From: Gemmatimonadaceae bacterium
GTDB lineage: Bacteria; Gemmatimonadota; Gemmatimonadetes; Gemmatimonadales; Gemmatimonadaceae
NCBI GenBank assembly: GCA_025934775.1
Contig: JAICWO010000001.1
Location: 186,001 to 250,000 of the forward strand
DNA: 64,000 nucleotides
Direction: 5' to 3'
Below are positions 8,901 through 17,282 of this stretch, in pieces (the first letter of the stretch is position 1; every line of letters starts with the position of its first letter). The notes beneath the pieces were generated by a model that worked only from the letters and a program-made list of their open reading frames with translations, made no database searches and was not told the DNA's origin. The position numbers and the translations under genes are program-made.

Positions 8901-11900
8901 GAGCGGCTGTTGCGGTACGTGGTCGACCTGAGCAATCCCGGGCTCTACAAGCGTGTCGGAAAAACGTTCAGCGATACCGTCGTCGTCAACGGGATTCCCG
9001 AGGCGCGCAAGCGCGAGTGGGTGCTCGTGAGCATTCCGTTCAAGACGCCGACGGATTCGTTGAACGACGTGAATCGCCGCCGCATTCGCGCGCTCCGCCT
9101 CACCGTCGTCTCCGGGGCGCAGGAGCCGGACAACGAGACGACGCAGTTTCCGATCGCCGAACTCGAGATCACCGGCGCTCCGTGGATCGATCGCAGCAAC
9201 GTCACGCTCGCCGGGATCGCGGGTGTGCAGCCCGAGGGCGGCTTCGTGATCGCGTCGACGATCGGCACGAACGACTCGAGCACCGCGGTCGTCTACCAGC
9301 CGCCGCCGGGTGTGACCGACGAGACGGTGAACAAGGGCGGCCAGCTCAGCCCGGGGCTCACCGCGATCAACGAGCGGTCGATGCGCATTCAAGCCGGCAA
9401 CATGCCGCTGAACAATCGCGCGGAGACGTACTTCCGGTTTCCCGCCGGCCCGCAGAATTACTTCGCGTTCCGCCAACTGCACGTCTGGGGACGCGGGCGC
9501 GGCGACGGCTGGGGCGAGAACGGCGATCTCCAGATGTACGTGAAGCTCGGCCGCGACGAGAACAACTTCTATCTGTATCGCACGTCGCTGAGCGCGGGGC
9601 AGACGCCCGCGGCGTGGACGGACGTCGCGGTCGACTTCAACAAGTTCATCGATCTGCGGAAGCAGGTGCAGGCGGACTATCTCGCCGGCAAGTCGCAGTC
9701 GATCCGCTGCACGGGCGCCGATTCGGCGCTGATCGCGGCGTCGCCGATTCCGGCCGGTCTCGTCGCGCACCGCTTCGCCGCCTGCGAAGACGGCTACATG
9801 GTCTACACGATCGATCCCGCCGTCGCCGCGCCGAATCTGCAATCGGTGCAGGAGATCGCCGTCGGCATCGTGCGCGTCGCGGCTGGCGGCACGACGCCGA
9901 TCCTGCCGAGCGACACGCTCGAGCTCTGGGTCGACGACATTCGGCTCACGCAGCCCGTGAGCACGGGCGGCATGGCGGGCCAGGTCGCGATGAACATGAA
10001 CATTGCCGACTTCGCCGACATGCGCGTGAACGTCGGGAATCGCGATCCGAACTTCCGCCAGCTCGGCGAGCAGCCGACCTTCCAGTCGCAGCGCAACATC
10101 GACATCGCCTCGACGATCCGGCTGGAGAAGCTGCTCCCGGCGGGGGCGGGCATCGCCGTCCCGCTCACGATACAAAAAACCTCATTAGCATCTGATCCGC
10201 TGTTCCTGTCGCAGTCGGACATCAGCGGGCGCGGGCTGCCGGGGATCCGGGCGCCCAAGAACGACCTGACCACGTACACGCTGAGCGTGCGCCGCTCCAC
10301 ACCGCTCGACGTCCGCATGCTCGGGCCGCTGGTGAACAATCTCTCGGCGACCACGACGTACGTGAGCGGGGTCGATCGCACCGAGTTCCAGGACGGCAAT
10401 TCGCACAATCTCACGGTGGCACTCGATTATCTCGTCACCGACGACAGCGCGCGCACCGCTCGCCTTCCAGCGTGGGTGGACGGTGCGCTCGGCGCGCTGC
10501 CCGCGGTGCTCCAGGACGGTCCGCTCGGCACGCTCCGCCACACCGTCTTTCGCTGGAATCCCACGCAGATCCGATTCACGAGCGGTATCGTTCGCGCGGA
10601 CGACCATCGCGTCTCGTATCTGAAGCCTTCGGATGCGGTGAGCGACGCGCCCGCGGCGAGCGAGGCGCTGAGCCGCCTCTGGCGCAACGGCGGCGTCCTC
10701 GAGCTGCGGCCGACCACGAGCCTCGATGCGCGATGGGAGCTCCAGTCGACGCGCGACATGCGCAACTACGGCGACAGCCTCGCGGCGGCGCAGGGCTTCT
10801 CGCAGAGCGCGATCGGCGTGGGGCAGGGCTTCGAGCGCGAGCGCGCGATGCTCACCAACTTCTCGTTCGCGCCGGCGTTCTCCGCCTGGTTTCATCCACG
10901 CACCGATCTCGGCGCGCAGTACAGCATGCTGCGCGATCCCAATCAGCGGCGGCTGTCCGAGCTGCCCGGCGTGATCGGGATCGACAGCGTGCTCGCGCAG
11001 CACGACTCCCTCGTCACCGCGCGCGGTCTCGCGCTGCCGCGCCGCATGACCGCTGCGCAGACGTCCAGCATCGGGACGATGATCGACGTCGCGCGCGCGT
11101 TCGCGACGTACACGCGCGACTCAGGCGTGGTGCGGCGGATCGGCAAGTTCTTCGCGCCGATCGACGTCTCCTACACGCGGAGCCTCCTCTCGGCGATCGA
11201 CGAATCGCCCGTCGACGCGCCGCTGTCGCTGCAGCTCGGGTTGGGCGGCACATCCGCGTTTCGCCGGATCGACGGCGTGAACGCGACGACCGCCGGGCGC
11301 ACCGGGTCGCTCGATGCATCCGGCGCGCTGCTGCTCCCACTCGGCACGTCGTTCGTGAGCCGTTATCGTCACGTCACGACCGACAACTGGATCCTGCGTC
11401 CCGACTCGAGCCAGGCGCAGGCCGCCGGCGCGCAGACGACGTTCCCCGACGTCGCGCTGCACTGGGCGTATCGCCCGGCCGCGGTGACCACGGTCGTCTC
11501 CAGCGTGGACGCGAGCGCCGGCTACTCGCACAGCACCGTGGGCGTGTCGCTCCCGAGCTTCGCCGACGACCTGCCGCCGGAGTTCCGCCGCACGAATCAG
11601 GAGACGTTCCCGATTGGCGCGTCGTTCTCATGGGCCGTTCGCGGCTCGCCGAGCACGGCACTCAACTTCCAGCACACGAACCGGATCGACAGTCTCCCGG
11701 GCAGCGTGGCGCGTTCGCACACCAACGAGCTGAGCGCCGACGCCGGTCGCGCGTTTCACATTCCCGAAAGCTGGGGCCTCGGCCTCAAGAGCGACGTCCG
11801 CACGCGCGTCGGGTATCAGCAGAGTCGCACGATCACCGACATCTTCGCCGATGACGCGGCGATCGAGCGCCGCTTGCAGGACAATGGCCGGCAGTCGTTC

Positions 11901-12053
11901 ACGCTGGCCGGGGACACGAACGTGCAGGACAATCTCGTCCTCACGTTCCAGGGCTCGCACGTCGTGACGTTCGACAACACGCTCAACCGGCGCTTCGCCC
12001 AGACCGTGTTCTCGATCGTGTTCCAGTTGCAGATGTACGGCAGCGTGAAATGA
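5943..12053 (+). CDS. sprA: SprA-like giant outer-membrane protein (type IX secretion translocon family)
   Basis: About 2036 residues. The GTG at 5943 is preferred; the TTG at 5940 adds one residue. A signal peptide ends LAHA before QQAPK. The body is beta-rich, with repeated strand pairs and a long C-terminal run of alternating hydrophobic strands ending in LQMYGSVK, as in a very large beta-barrel. Recognisable SprA-like blocks are RERLLRYVVDLSNPGLYK, FPIAELEITG, the QNYFAFRQLHVWGRG block and NNFYLYRTSL. In Bacteroidetes, SprA (Sov) is the 36-strand outer-membrane conduit of type IX secretion. The length is somewhat below the roughly 2300-2400 residues usual there. No other T9SS gene is nearby. 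The gene is followed by a perfect hairpin and by the glutaminyl-cyclase-like gene. The family call is from memory of conserved blocks, not from a search. Confidence 0.72.
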   Translation: MRHLLSLRRAIVASAALALPTLAHAQQAPKTPPRDTSAHAADSSAHGGTVVDIGGLPVQLDLRMEAKERQDLNQRCNSLQALNTLSGCRAPFIGPEFQYRFALKSVGTLGDQLHVNVDYDDQREFQASNALSLWVEGKPGSHLERLDLGNISFAPPSSRYITSSLPSGNYGIQAIGRFGRMQLKTIFAKQTGNVVQRQQFTIGARTAEPNARDVDDYQIERDRFFFTVDPIRFGSAFPNIDILNRGQLNRLRAALPAEYRPTRVFVYRLQFGTQPQNPNGPRFRLQGDSTGSQVYDLLREGVDYYMDPSLLWFALVRPLNENNERLVVAYNVNVNGRDTVIASTGGTPDIAFTTAHEQVANLVMDPNVGPSSPAFRNEIRSVYRISGPGLIRQTMQVRVVTGSGLLEHPLAGTDATFLQMLGLAQPTNAAEFDYENRIWPRVSDATFNLGAGAVDVRNGQSTDLAQIISDYFLVFPSLHPFSARDSGLVVPGNPTNDAIYTIPGEYLYSPQHPPPAYRLHLEYEVAGTDVAGAITLGASQMRQGSERVLVDGRPLVRDLDYRIDYDLGRIEFMRPDTLFRLERHVEVSYEDNPTFISTPTSLAGFVSELPVSHGLLSFTAIDQTQASTFTRPQLGFQGASSLMAGFTGAFNWDAPALTRFASALPFGNTKVPSRFSINAEMASSHPQFGLGSQGQAYVETFDAESGTPIPLADISWYYSSLPAYGNTLHRIGTFEPTNAATLVWQTFVRDARGNLIQFKQTDIDPLTHLAGTGVLFNEPVLWLSLLPLADGGQFNRSTKKYDWTVANTPPGRRFRSIRTVLSPAGLDLTNHELLQFWTLVDTSITGRGKNPTLVFDFGDVSENSLTFAPETLTIVHNANGAVDSLFTGKKKQGFDSLDTERDPFTRAFNVEVNDTGLPGDVADTLVVIDGTSVKRVLRAPLCHGALGVADFLGDPHTNCTVGNNRLDEEDIDQDNALNFTNAERERERLLRYVVDLSNPGLYKRVGKTFSDTVVVNGIPEARKREWVLVSIPFKTPTDSLNDVNRRRIRALRLTVVSGAQEPDNETTQFPIAELEITGAPWIDRSNVTLAGIAGVQPEGGFVIASTIGTNDSSTAVVYQPPPGVTDETVNKGGQLSPGLTAINERSMRIQAGNMPLNNRAETYFRFPAGPQNYFAFRQLHVWGRGRGDGWGENGDLQMYVKLGRDENNFYLYRTSLSAGQTPAAWTDVAVDFNKFIDLRKQVQADYLAGKSQSIRCTGADSALIAASPIPAGLVAHRFAACEDGYMVYTIDPAVAAPNLQSVQEIAVGIVRVAAGGTTPILPSDTLELWVDDIRLTQPVSTGGMAGQVAMNMNIADFADMRVNVGNRDPNFRQLGEQPTFQSQRNIDIASTIRLEKLLPAGAGIAVPLTIQKTSLASDPLFLSQSDISGRGLPGIRAPKNDLTTYTLSVRRSTPLDVRMLGPLVNNLSATTTYVSGVDRTEFQDGNSHNLTVALDYLVTDDSARTARLPAWVDGALGALPAVLQDGPLGTLRHTVFRWNPTQIRFTSGIVRADDHRVSYLKPSDAVSDAPAASEALSRLWRNGGVLELRPTTSLDARWELQSTRDMRNYGDSLAAAQGFSQSAIGVGQGFERERAMLTNFSFAPAFSAWFHPRTDLGAQYSMLRDPNQRRLSELPGVIGIDSVLAQHDSLVTARGLALPRRMTAAQTSSIGTMIDVARAFATYTRDSGVVRRIGKFFAPIDVSYTRSLLSAIDESPVDAPLSLQLGLGGTSAFRRIDGVNATTAGRTGSLDASGALLLPLGTSFVSRYRHVTTDNWILRPDSSQAQAAGAQTTFPDVALHWAYRPAAVTTVVSSVDASAGYSHSTVGVSLPSFADDLPPEFRRTNQETFPIGASFSWAVRGSPSTALNFQHTNRIDSLPGSVARSHTNELSADAGRAFHIPESWGLGLKSDVRTRVGYQQSRTITDIFADDAAIERRLQDNGRQSFTLAGDTNVQDNLVLTFQGSHVVTFDNTLNRRFAQTVFSIVFQLQMYGSVK

Positions 12054-12061
12054 CCGTGGGT

Positions 12062-12125
12062 GTCATCCCGAGCGCAGCGGCGAAGCCGCGAAGTCGAGGG
12101 ATGACACCGCTGCGCTCGGGATGAC
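12062..12125. repeat. Dispersed palindromic repeat, copy R1; probable terminator of sprA
   Basis: A perfect 19-bp inverted repeat: 12062-12080 (GTCATCCCGAGCGCAGCGG) pairs with 12107-12125, with a 26-base loop that contains an inner GTCGAGGGATGAC. It starts 8 bases after the sprA stop and could act as a terminator or RNA-stabilising hairpin. The same sequence family recurs at 27502, 30364 and 60995, with a fragment at 13159. Confidence 0.85.
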
Positions 12126-12178
12126 AATCCATCGTGGAGCGTTAGACTGTAGGTTACAACTTCGGCGAGACCCTTCAC

Positions 12179-13153
12179 GTGCGAATGCTCTCTCTTTCGA
12201 TCCTCTGCGTCTCCTTCGTCGCGCTTTCGGGCTGCGACTCGATCAAGGATCGCTTCTCGGGCGCGAAGAGCGCGTTCGATGGCAAGCAGGCGCTCGAGTA
12301 CGTCAAGCCGCAGCTCGCGTTCGGCCCGCGCGTGCCCGGCACGCCGGCGCACGAGAAGGAAGCCGACTGGATCATCGCCGAGATCAAGAAGCGCACGGAC
12401 AGCGTGATCGTGCAGAGCTGGACGCAGACGACCGCGGACGGCACCAAGCTCCCGATGCGAAACATCATCGCGCGCTTCAATCCCAAGGCCACGCAGCGCG
12501 TGCTCTATCTCACGCACTGGGACACCCGGCCCCACGCCGACCAGGATCCGAACTTCGGCGCGCGGGCGGGCTCGTTCCCCGGCGCGAACGACGGCGCCGC
12601 CGGCGTCGCGATGTTCATCGCGCTCGGCGACGCGATGAAGAAGACGCCGCCGTCGGTCGGCGTGGATCTCCTGTTCGACGACGGAGAGGATTGGGGAGCC
12701 TTTGACCCGGATAGCAGCGGCAAGGTGTATCCCGATGCGCTCTTCGGCACACAGTACTTCGCCGCGCACCTGCCCGATCCCGGCTACAAGCCGCTCTTCG
12801 GCGTGCTGTGGGACATGATCGGCGACAAGGATTTACAGATCTATCAAGAGCAGATCTCGGTCGACGCCGCGCCGGAGGTCGTGCAGCGCGTCTGGCAGAC
12901 CGCGGCGGACCTGGGGTACAGCAAGTATTTCATCCCGCAGGTAAAGGGCGGGGTGACGGACGATCATGTGCCACTGATCAACGTCGGCCTCCGCGTAATC
13001 GACGTCGTCGACATCGACTACTGCGCGCACGGCATCGGCTGCGCACCGGGCTCGCCGGACAACTACCACCACACGACGCAGGACACGTTCGACAAGCTCT
13101 CCGCGCATAGCCTGCAAGTCGTTGGCGACGTCGCGCTGACGCTCGTGAAATAG
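12179..13153 (+). CDS. M28-family zinc lipoprotein, glutaminyl-peptide cyclotransferase-like
   Basis: 324 residues from a GTG start. The N-terminus is a lipoprotein signal with lipobox LSGC (Cys19). The fold is M28/glutaminyl-cyclase, with HWDTRP (His113, Asp115), GANDGAAG (Asp138), FDDGEDWG (Glu170) and NYHHTTQDT (His297-298) as metal and active-site blocks. The HWDTRP-x-AD...GANDGA-x-G...D-x-EDWG combination is what I know from bacterial glutaminyl cyclases, which turn N-terminal Gln into pyroglutamate, more than from M28 aminopeptidases. Both remain possible. Anchored in the periplasm or outer membrane, it could act on the many exported proteins here that begin with Gln. It follows sprA directly. 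Confidence 0.75.
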   Translation: MRMLSLSILCVSFVALSGCDSIKDRFSGAKSAFDGKQALEYVKPQLAFGPRVPGTPAHEKEADWIIAEIKKRTDSVIVQSWTQTTADGTKLPMRNIIARFNPKATQRVLYLTHWDTRPHADQDPNFGARAGSFPGANDGAAGVAMFIALGDAMKKTPPSVGVDLLFDDGEDWGAFDPDSSGKVYPDALFGTQYFAAHLPDPGYKPLFGVLWDMIGDKDLQIYQEQISVDAAPEVVQRVWQTAADLGYSKYFIPQVKGGVTDDHVPLINVGLRVIDVVDIDYCAHGIGCAPGSPDNYHHTTQDTFDKLSAHSLQVVGDVALTLVK

Positions 13154-13158
13154 CCGCG

Positions 13159-13191
13159 GTCAGTCCGAGCGAGGTCGAGGAATCCGGGCTC
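13159..13191. repeat. Degenerate solo fragment of the dispersed repeat (R5)
   Basis: GTCAGTCCGAGCGAGG followed by TCGAGGAATCCGG resembles the left half of the dispersed palindrome but lacks the closing GGRATGAC arm. The rest of the 283-base gap up to the protease stop at 13436 holds no recognisable gene. Confidence 0.45.
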
Positions 13192-13435
13192 GTGGCGGGA
13201 AAAGGAAGGATAACCGCAACTGCATTCGCTGCGGATAACGGCCGGATGTTGCGGAACGGCGCGGAGATGCGGGAACGGCGGGAGATGATGATGTTAGAAA
13301 ACCCACAAGAAGCTTTGATGTACCGAAGTCTCATGATGGTTTTATTATGAAATCACGTCGTCGCTGCCGTTCACGCCGTCTCCGCGCCTTTCCGCGACAT
13401 CCGGCCGTCATCCGCGGCTGCCGCAGTTTTCCCGC

Positions 13436-15130
13436 TTACGGCCGCGCTTTCCCGTCGCTCACCTGCTCGGCCATCTTGAGCGCGTTGTACGCGTTCACGA
13501 TGCCGCCGGTCACCGAGAGCGACGAGAACGCCGTGTGACTGCTCTCGCTCCCCGGCCGGACCACGGATTGATCGACGCGCATCACCGAGCTCGTGATGAT
13601 GTGCTTCAGATCGGCGGCGGTGAGATTCGGGTAGTAGTCGAGAATGAGCGCCGCGAGACCGCTCACCACCGGTGCCGCCATACTCGTGCCGCTGTCGCGC
13701 TGATACTTGTTCCCGGGCACCGTCGAGAGAATGTCCACGCCCGGCGCGAAGACGTCCACCTGCTGCTGGCCGTAGTTCGAGAACGAGGCGGCGAGCGAAT
13801 CGCCGCCCTTCCACGACGACGCGCCAACCTCGATCCAATTCCGCGCGTGGCCGCCGTCGAGGTATACCGGAGTCGGGAAGTTCTTCCCCATCGCGAGATT
13901 CGCTCCGTCGTTCCCCGCCGCGTGCACCATCAGCACCCCGTGCGCGTCGGCGTACTTCACCGCGTCGTCGACCGCTGATTTGTACGGCGAGTACGGTTTG
14001 CCGAAGCTCATGCTGATGATCCTCGCGCCATTGTCCGTCGCGTAGCGAATCGCGTTCGCCACGTCCTTGTCGCGCTCGTCCCCGTCGGGCACGGTGCGAA
14101 TCATCATCAGCTTGACCGCCGGCGCGATGCCGTCGATGCCGACGCCGTTGCCGCGCACCGCGCCGATGATCCCGGCCACGTGCGTCCCGTGTCCGGCGTC
14201 CTGCCCCATCACGTCGCCGTTGCCGTAGTGGTGCTGCGTCGGGTCCGCGTAGTTGTCGCCGACGATCGTCCGCGGATTCCACTGCGGGTTTAGAGAATAC
14301 TTGAGCTGCCCCTCGAGCGACGAGAGCCCGGACTCGATCTGCTCCGGCGTCGCGCCCTGCGCCGCGAGATCGAGGTAGATGCCCTTGGCCTGCGAGATCT
14401 GCGGCGTCGACGCGGCGATCGCGCGCACCGCGTCCGGCGTCAGCGTGTCCTTGCCGGCGGCCCGCTTCAGCACCGGCACGATCTGCTGCATCATCGCGTT
14501 GATCTGCCGGTAGCTCTGCGCCTCCTGCTCGATCTGCCCGTGCTGCTTTTCGAAGTCCGCGTCGATCGCTCGGCACTCTGCCGCGTCCGTGATCGGCGGC
14601 TGCCCGCTCGCCGCCGGCTGGTTATGGCAGCGCGCGTATTGACGCGTCACCTCGAACGTGTCGAAGTGCACGTCCTCTCCGTTCGCGCCGCCGATGAAAT
14701 TCCAGCCGTGCACGTCGTCGGCGAATCCATTGCCGTCGTCATCCTTGTGGTTGCCGCCGATCTCCTTCGGATTCGTCCACAGGTTCGCGCGCAAGTCCAC
14801 CTGCGACGTATCGATGCCATTGTCGATCACCGCGACGAGCACCGTCTGCTTCGGCGACTTGCCGGCGAGCAGTTCCTTCATTGCCCGTTCCGCGCTGATC
14901 CCCGGCACATGGTCCGTGCTCTCGTCCAGCAACTGCCAGTCGCGCGGCGCCTCGGCCAGCGTGACCCTCGGCACGGCGACGGCGGCTGTGGTTGCCGGAG
15001 CAGCCGCGCTCGCCGCGCTCGAGGGCGCGGGTGGCGTCGCCGGAGTCGGCCGCGGTGTGGCGACGGTGGCGGGCGCGCCGCAGGCCGCGGCAAACAGGAA
15101 CAAGACGAGCGACGAACGCGACGGCTTCAT
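13436..15130 (-). CDS. Subtilisin-like serine protease lipoprotein (S8 family)
   Basis: 564 residues from the ATG at 15130. The open frame continues to 15328 but that extension is not protein-like and overlaps the divergent gene. The N-terminus is a lipoprotein signal with FAAAC (Cys17), then a Pro/Ala/Thr linker (about 18-55). The S8 catalytic triad is visible: Asp103 in VIDNGID, His near 311 in GHGTHVAGIIG, and Ser near 480 in GTSMAAPVVSG; the oxyanion Asn lies in HAAGNDGAN. About 110 residues between the Asp and His blocks form a family-specific insert. It likely degrades or processes proteins at the cell surface or in the periplasm. It is monocistronic, divergent from the HhH gene. Confidence 0.9.
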   Translation of the reverse strand: MKPSRSSLVLFLFAAACGAPATVATPRPTPATPPAPSSAASAAAPATTAAVAVPRVTLAEAPRDWQLLDESTDHVPGISAERAMKELLAGKSPKQTVLVAVIDNGIDTSQVDLRANLWTNPKEIGGNHKDDDGNGFADDVHGWNFIGGANGEDVHFDTFEVTRQYARCHNQPAASGQPPITDAAECRAIDADFEKQHGQIEQEAQSYRQINAMMQQIVPVLKRAAGKDTLTPDAVRAIAASTPQISQAKGIYLDLAAQGATPEQIESGLSSLEGQLKYSLNPQWNPRTIVGDNYADPTQHHYGNGDVMGQDAGHGTHVAGIIGAVRGNGVGIDGIAPAVKLMMIRTVPDGDERDKDVANAIRYATDNGARIISMSFGKPYSPYKSAVDDAVKYADAHGVLMVHAAGNDGANLAMGKNFPTPVYLDGGHARNWIEVGASSWKGGDSLAASFSNYGQQQVDVFAPGVDILSTVPGNKYQRDSGTSMAAPVVSGLAALILDYYPNLTAADLKHIITSSVMRVDQSVVRPGSESSHTAFSSLSVTGGIVNAYNALKMAEQVSDGKARP

Positions 15131-15305
15131 GTGCGATCCCGGCGTAAAGGATATCGGAGAAGAATAACCCGCCCCTACTCCACGGCGTGCGGCCCCCGCG
15201 AACGCAAAGCGGAGTCCGGTGAACTGCTGTGCGACTCGCGGTCTCATGCGCCCGAGTGCAATGCAATGATGACACCGATAGCGGTGTGCGTCGTAGCTTC
15301 GGCCC

Positions 15306-15866
15306 ATGTCGATTTCCTCCGAGCACAAAGCGCTCGTATTCGTCGGCGCGGTCGCCGTACTCGGCGCCGGGGTTCGCGTCGCGCGCGCACGGGGCGGCGA
15401 TGCACCCGCCGTCCAACCCGCGCTCGAGCACCAGATTCAGGCGAGCGATTCCTCAAAGAATGCCAAGTCGCAAAAAGGCTCGCGCAAGAAATCATCTCAG
15501 CCCGTGGACTCGAGCCGCGCCGCCGCTGCGGCCCCGAAGCGAGCCGCCCATGGCGCCGGACCGCTCGATCGCCCCGGCTACATCAATGGCAAGCTCGATC
15601 TCGACGTCGCGACCGCCGCACAGCTCGACTCGCTCTCCGGCGTGACGCCGACGATGGCTCGGCGCATCGTCGCCGATCGCATGCGTCGGGGGCCATTCCT
15701 CTCGCTGGACGGATTGCGCCGCGTCCCGGGCGCCGGCCCAAAGTTCGTCGCCGAGCTCGACTCCCTCGTGACCTTCTCCGGGACGCTGCGGCCCGGCTCG
15801 CCGAGTGACAGCGTGATCCCACCGCGAGTGCGCGCGAAGCGCGCACCGCCACACAGAGGAGGCTGA
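15306..15866 (+). CDS. ComEA-like helix-hairpin-helix protein
   Basis: 186 residues. One N-terminal membrane segment (KALVFVGAVAVLGAGV, residues 8-23) is followed by a low-complexity Lys/Ser/Ala linker and a C-terminal helix-hairpin-helix pair. The pair is LDLDVATAAQLDSLSGVTP (about 99-117) followed by MARRIVADR and LDGLRRVPGAGPKFVAELD. This is the ComEA layout, in which a membrane-anchored HhH domain binds incoming DNA during transformation. No ComEC or ComF is adjacent, so a competence role is only inferred. The stop is 4 bases from the stop of the convergent ROK gene. Confidence 0.75.
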   Translation: MSISSEHKALVFVGAVAVLGAGVRVARARGGDAPAVQPALEHQIQASDSSKNAKSQKGSRKKSSQPVDSSRAAAAAPKRAAHGAGPLDRPGYINGKLDLDVATAAQLDSLSGVTPTMARRIVADRMRRGPFLSLDGLRRVPGAGPKFVAELDSLVTFSGTLRPGSPSDSVIPPRVRAKRAPPHRGG

Positions 15867-15870
15867 AGCG

Positions 15871-17091
15871 CTACGCGACCTGCGGAGCCGCGAACTCTCG
15901 TGCGGCGATGAGCGCCGTCGCCCCGCGCAGCCGGGGATAGCTGCTCGCCGGGTCCGGAATGAGCGGCGTTGCGGCCGCCGTGCTCGTCAGCGCGCGGGCA
16001 TTGATGATATCGTGAATCGCCGGTGAGAGCTGGTCCCACGCCTCCGTGATCTCGCCGCCGACGAAGATCTGCGCGGGGTTGAGCGTATTGATGATCACGG
16101 CGAGACCCACGCCCAGGTGGCGCGCCGTCTCGTGAAGTGCGGCCGACGCTCGCGCTTCGCCCGATCGAGCACGCGCGATCACGTCCGTGATCGATATGCG
16201 AGATTCGTTGAGCAGCTCCCGCGTCTCCGCGGGCGAGAACTCGTGGCCGAGGTAACGAGAGAGCGTCGCGAGGTTGGACGTGTACGCTTCGAGGCAGCCG
16301 CGCGATCCGCATAAGCACGTCGGTCCGTGTGGGTCGATCGGCACGTGGCCGAACTCGCCGGCGGTGCTGTTGTGGCCGCGCACCACCTCGCCGTTCACCA
16401 CGAGGCCCGCGCCCACACCGTCCGACACGGTGACGTACACGAAATCGCGCGGCGCGTCGCCGCCCCGCTGGCCGAGCCACATTTGCGCCAGCGCGCAGGC
16501 GATCGGCGCGTTCTCGATCTGCACGTCGAACCCAGTCGCCGCGGCGAGCTGATCGCGCACGTCCACGTCGCGCCAGCCGAGCTGTGGCGCGTTGAGCACG
16601 CGTCCGGTGCGCCGGTCGACCATGCCCGGTACCACGAGCCCGATCCCGTTGCACTTGCCCACGGCCTTGTACGTCTTGAGCAAACGTGGAATGCGTCGCC
16701 TCAGCTCCGCGACGAGCCCCGCCGGATCGACGATCGTGTCGAAGGTCTCCATCGCGATCGGGGTTCCGCTGAAGTCGCTCAGCATGAGATACGTTCGGCT
16801 GAATCGCACGTCGATCCCGATCACGAGGCGGTCGTGCGTTCGCACGTGGAGCATCATCGGCCGGCGTCCGCGCGGCGCATCGACCGTGGTGCCCTCGTAG
16901 ACGGAGCCGTCGGCGATCAACTCGCTCACAAGCGAGGTGACCATGCCGCGTCCGACGCGCATCCGCCGAGCGAGGTCCGCGCGTGAGATCGGCTGGTGCT
17001 CCCGGACCAGATTCAGGAGGATCTGCCGATTGATCTCGCGTGGGGTCGAACGGGTCGCGCGGACGAAGCTGCGCGTGTTGATCTTCCTCAT
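15871..17091 (-). CDS. ROK-family transcriptional regulator 1
   Basis: 406 residues. An N-terminal winged helix-turn-helix (REINRQILLNLV, then ISRADLARRMRV, about residues 18-75) is followed by a ROK sugar-kinase-like domain with the zinc motif CLCGSRGCLEAY. The kinase-like half has the GIGLVVPGMVD and AGEFGHVPIDP motifs. It is divergent from uxaC, with an operator-like palindrome between them, so it is a candidate repressor of the pectin/galacturonate operon. It is a close paralogue of the ROK gene at 34139: both begin MRK(I/L)NTR and share STPRE(I/V)NRQI. Such regulators sense sugars or sugar derivatives; the ligand here is not determined. Confidence 0.9.
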   Translation of the reverse strand: MRKINTRSFVRATRSTPREINRQILLNLVREHQPISRADLARRMRVGRGMVTSLVSELIADGSVYEGTTVDAPRGRRPMMLHVRTHDRLVIGIDVRFSRTYLMLSDFSGTPIAMETFDTIVDPAGLVAELRRRIPRLLKTYKAVGKCNGIGLVVPGMVDRRTGRVLNAPQLGWRDVDVRDQLAAATGFDVQIENAPIACALAQMWLGQRGGDAPRDFVYVTVSDGVGAGLVVNGEVVRGHNSTAGEFGHVPIDPHGPTCLCGSRGCLEAYTSNLATLSRYLGHEFSPAETRELLNESRISITDVIARARSGEARASAALHETARHLGVGLAVIINTLNPAQIFVGGEITEAWDQLSPAIHDIINARALTSTAAATPLIPDPASSYPRLRGATALIAAREFAAPQVA

Positions 17092-17221
17092 TCGGTGCGG
17101 CTCCCTCGGTGGGCCAACGGCTCAGTCCGCAGACGTCCCTATCACGTAACCTATTGCCTTGAAACGGCTTCTTGTAGCCTGCCGCGGAGGTGCGGCGCGT
17201 CAGGGGTGACGCAACACCGAT

Positions 17222-17242
17222 TTTGTTCGTAATTTGAACAAA
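17222..17242. promoter_or_regulatory. Operator-like palindrome upstream of uxaC (site 1)
   Basis: TTTGTTC-N7-GAACAAA, a perfect 7-bp inverted repeat, lies 40 bases before the uxaC ATG in the divergent ROK/uxaC space. It matches the sites at 46257 and 51300 in the form TTTGTT-N9-AACAAA. It is probably bound by the adjacent ROK protein or by the GntR/LacI regulator at 51419. Confidence 0.65.
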
Positions 17243-17282
17243 TCCGGTTTCCCCACAAGAGTCGCAAGGCCATCTTTCGTAT

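Noticed and set aside
7767-10175. 802-residue minus-strand open frame inside sprA
   Set aside because: Arg/Glu/His-rich composition with no motif; a shadow of the sprA frame.
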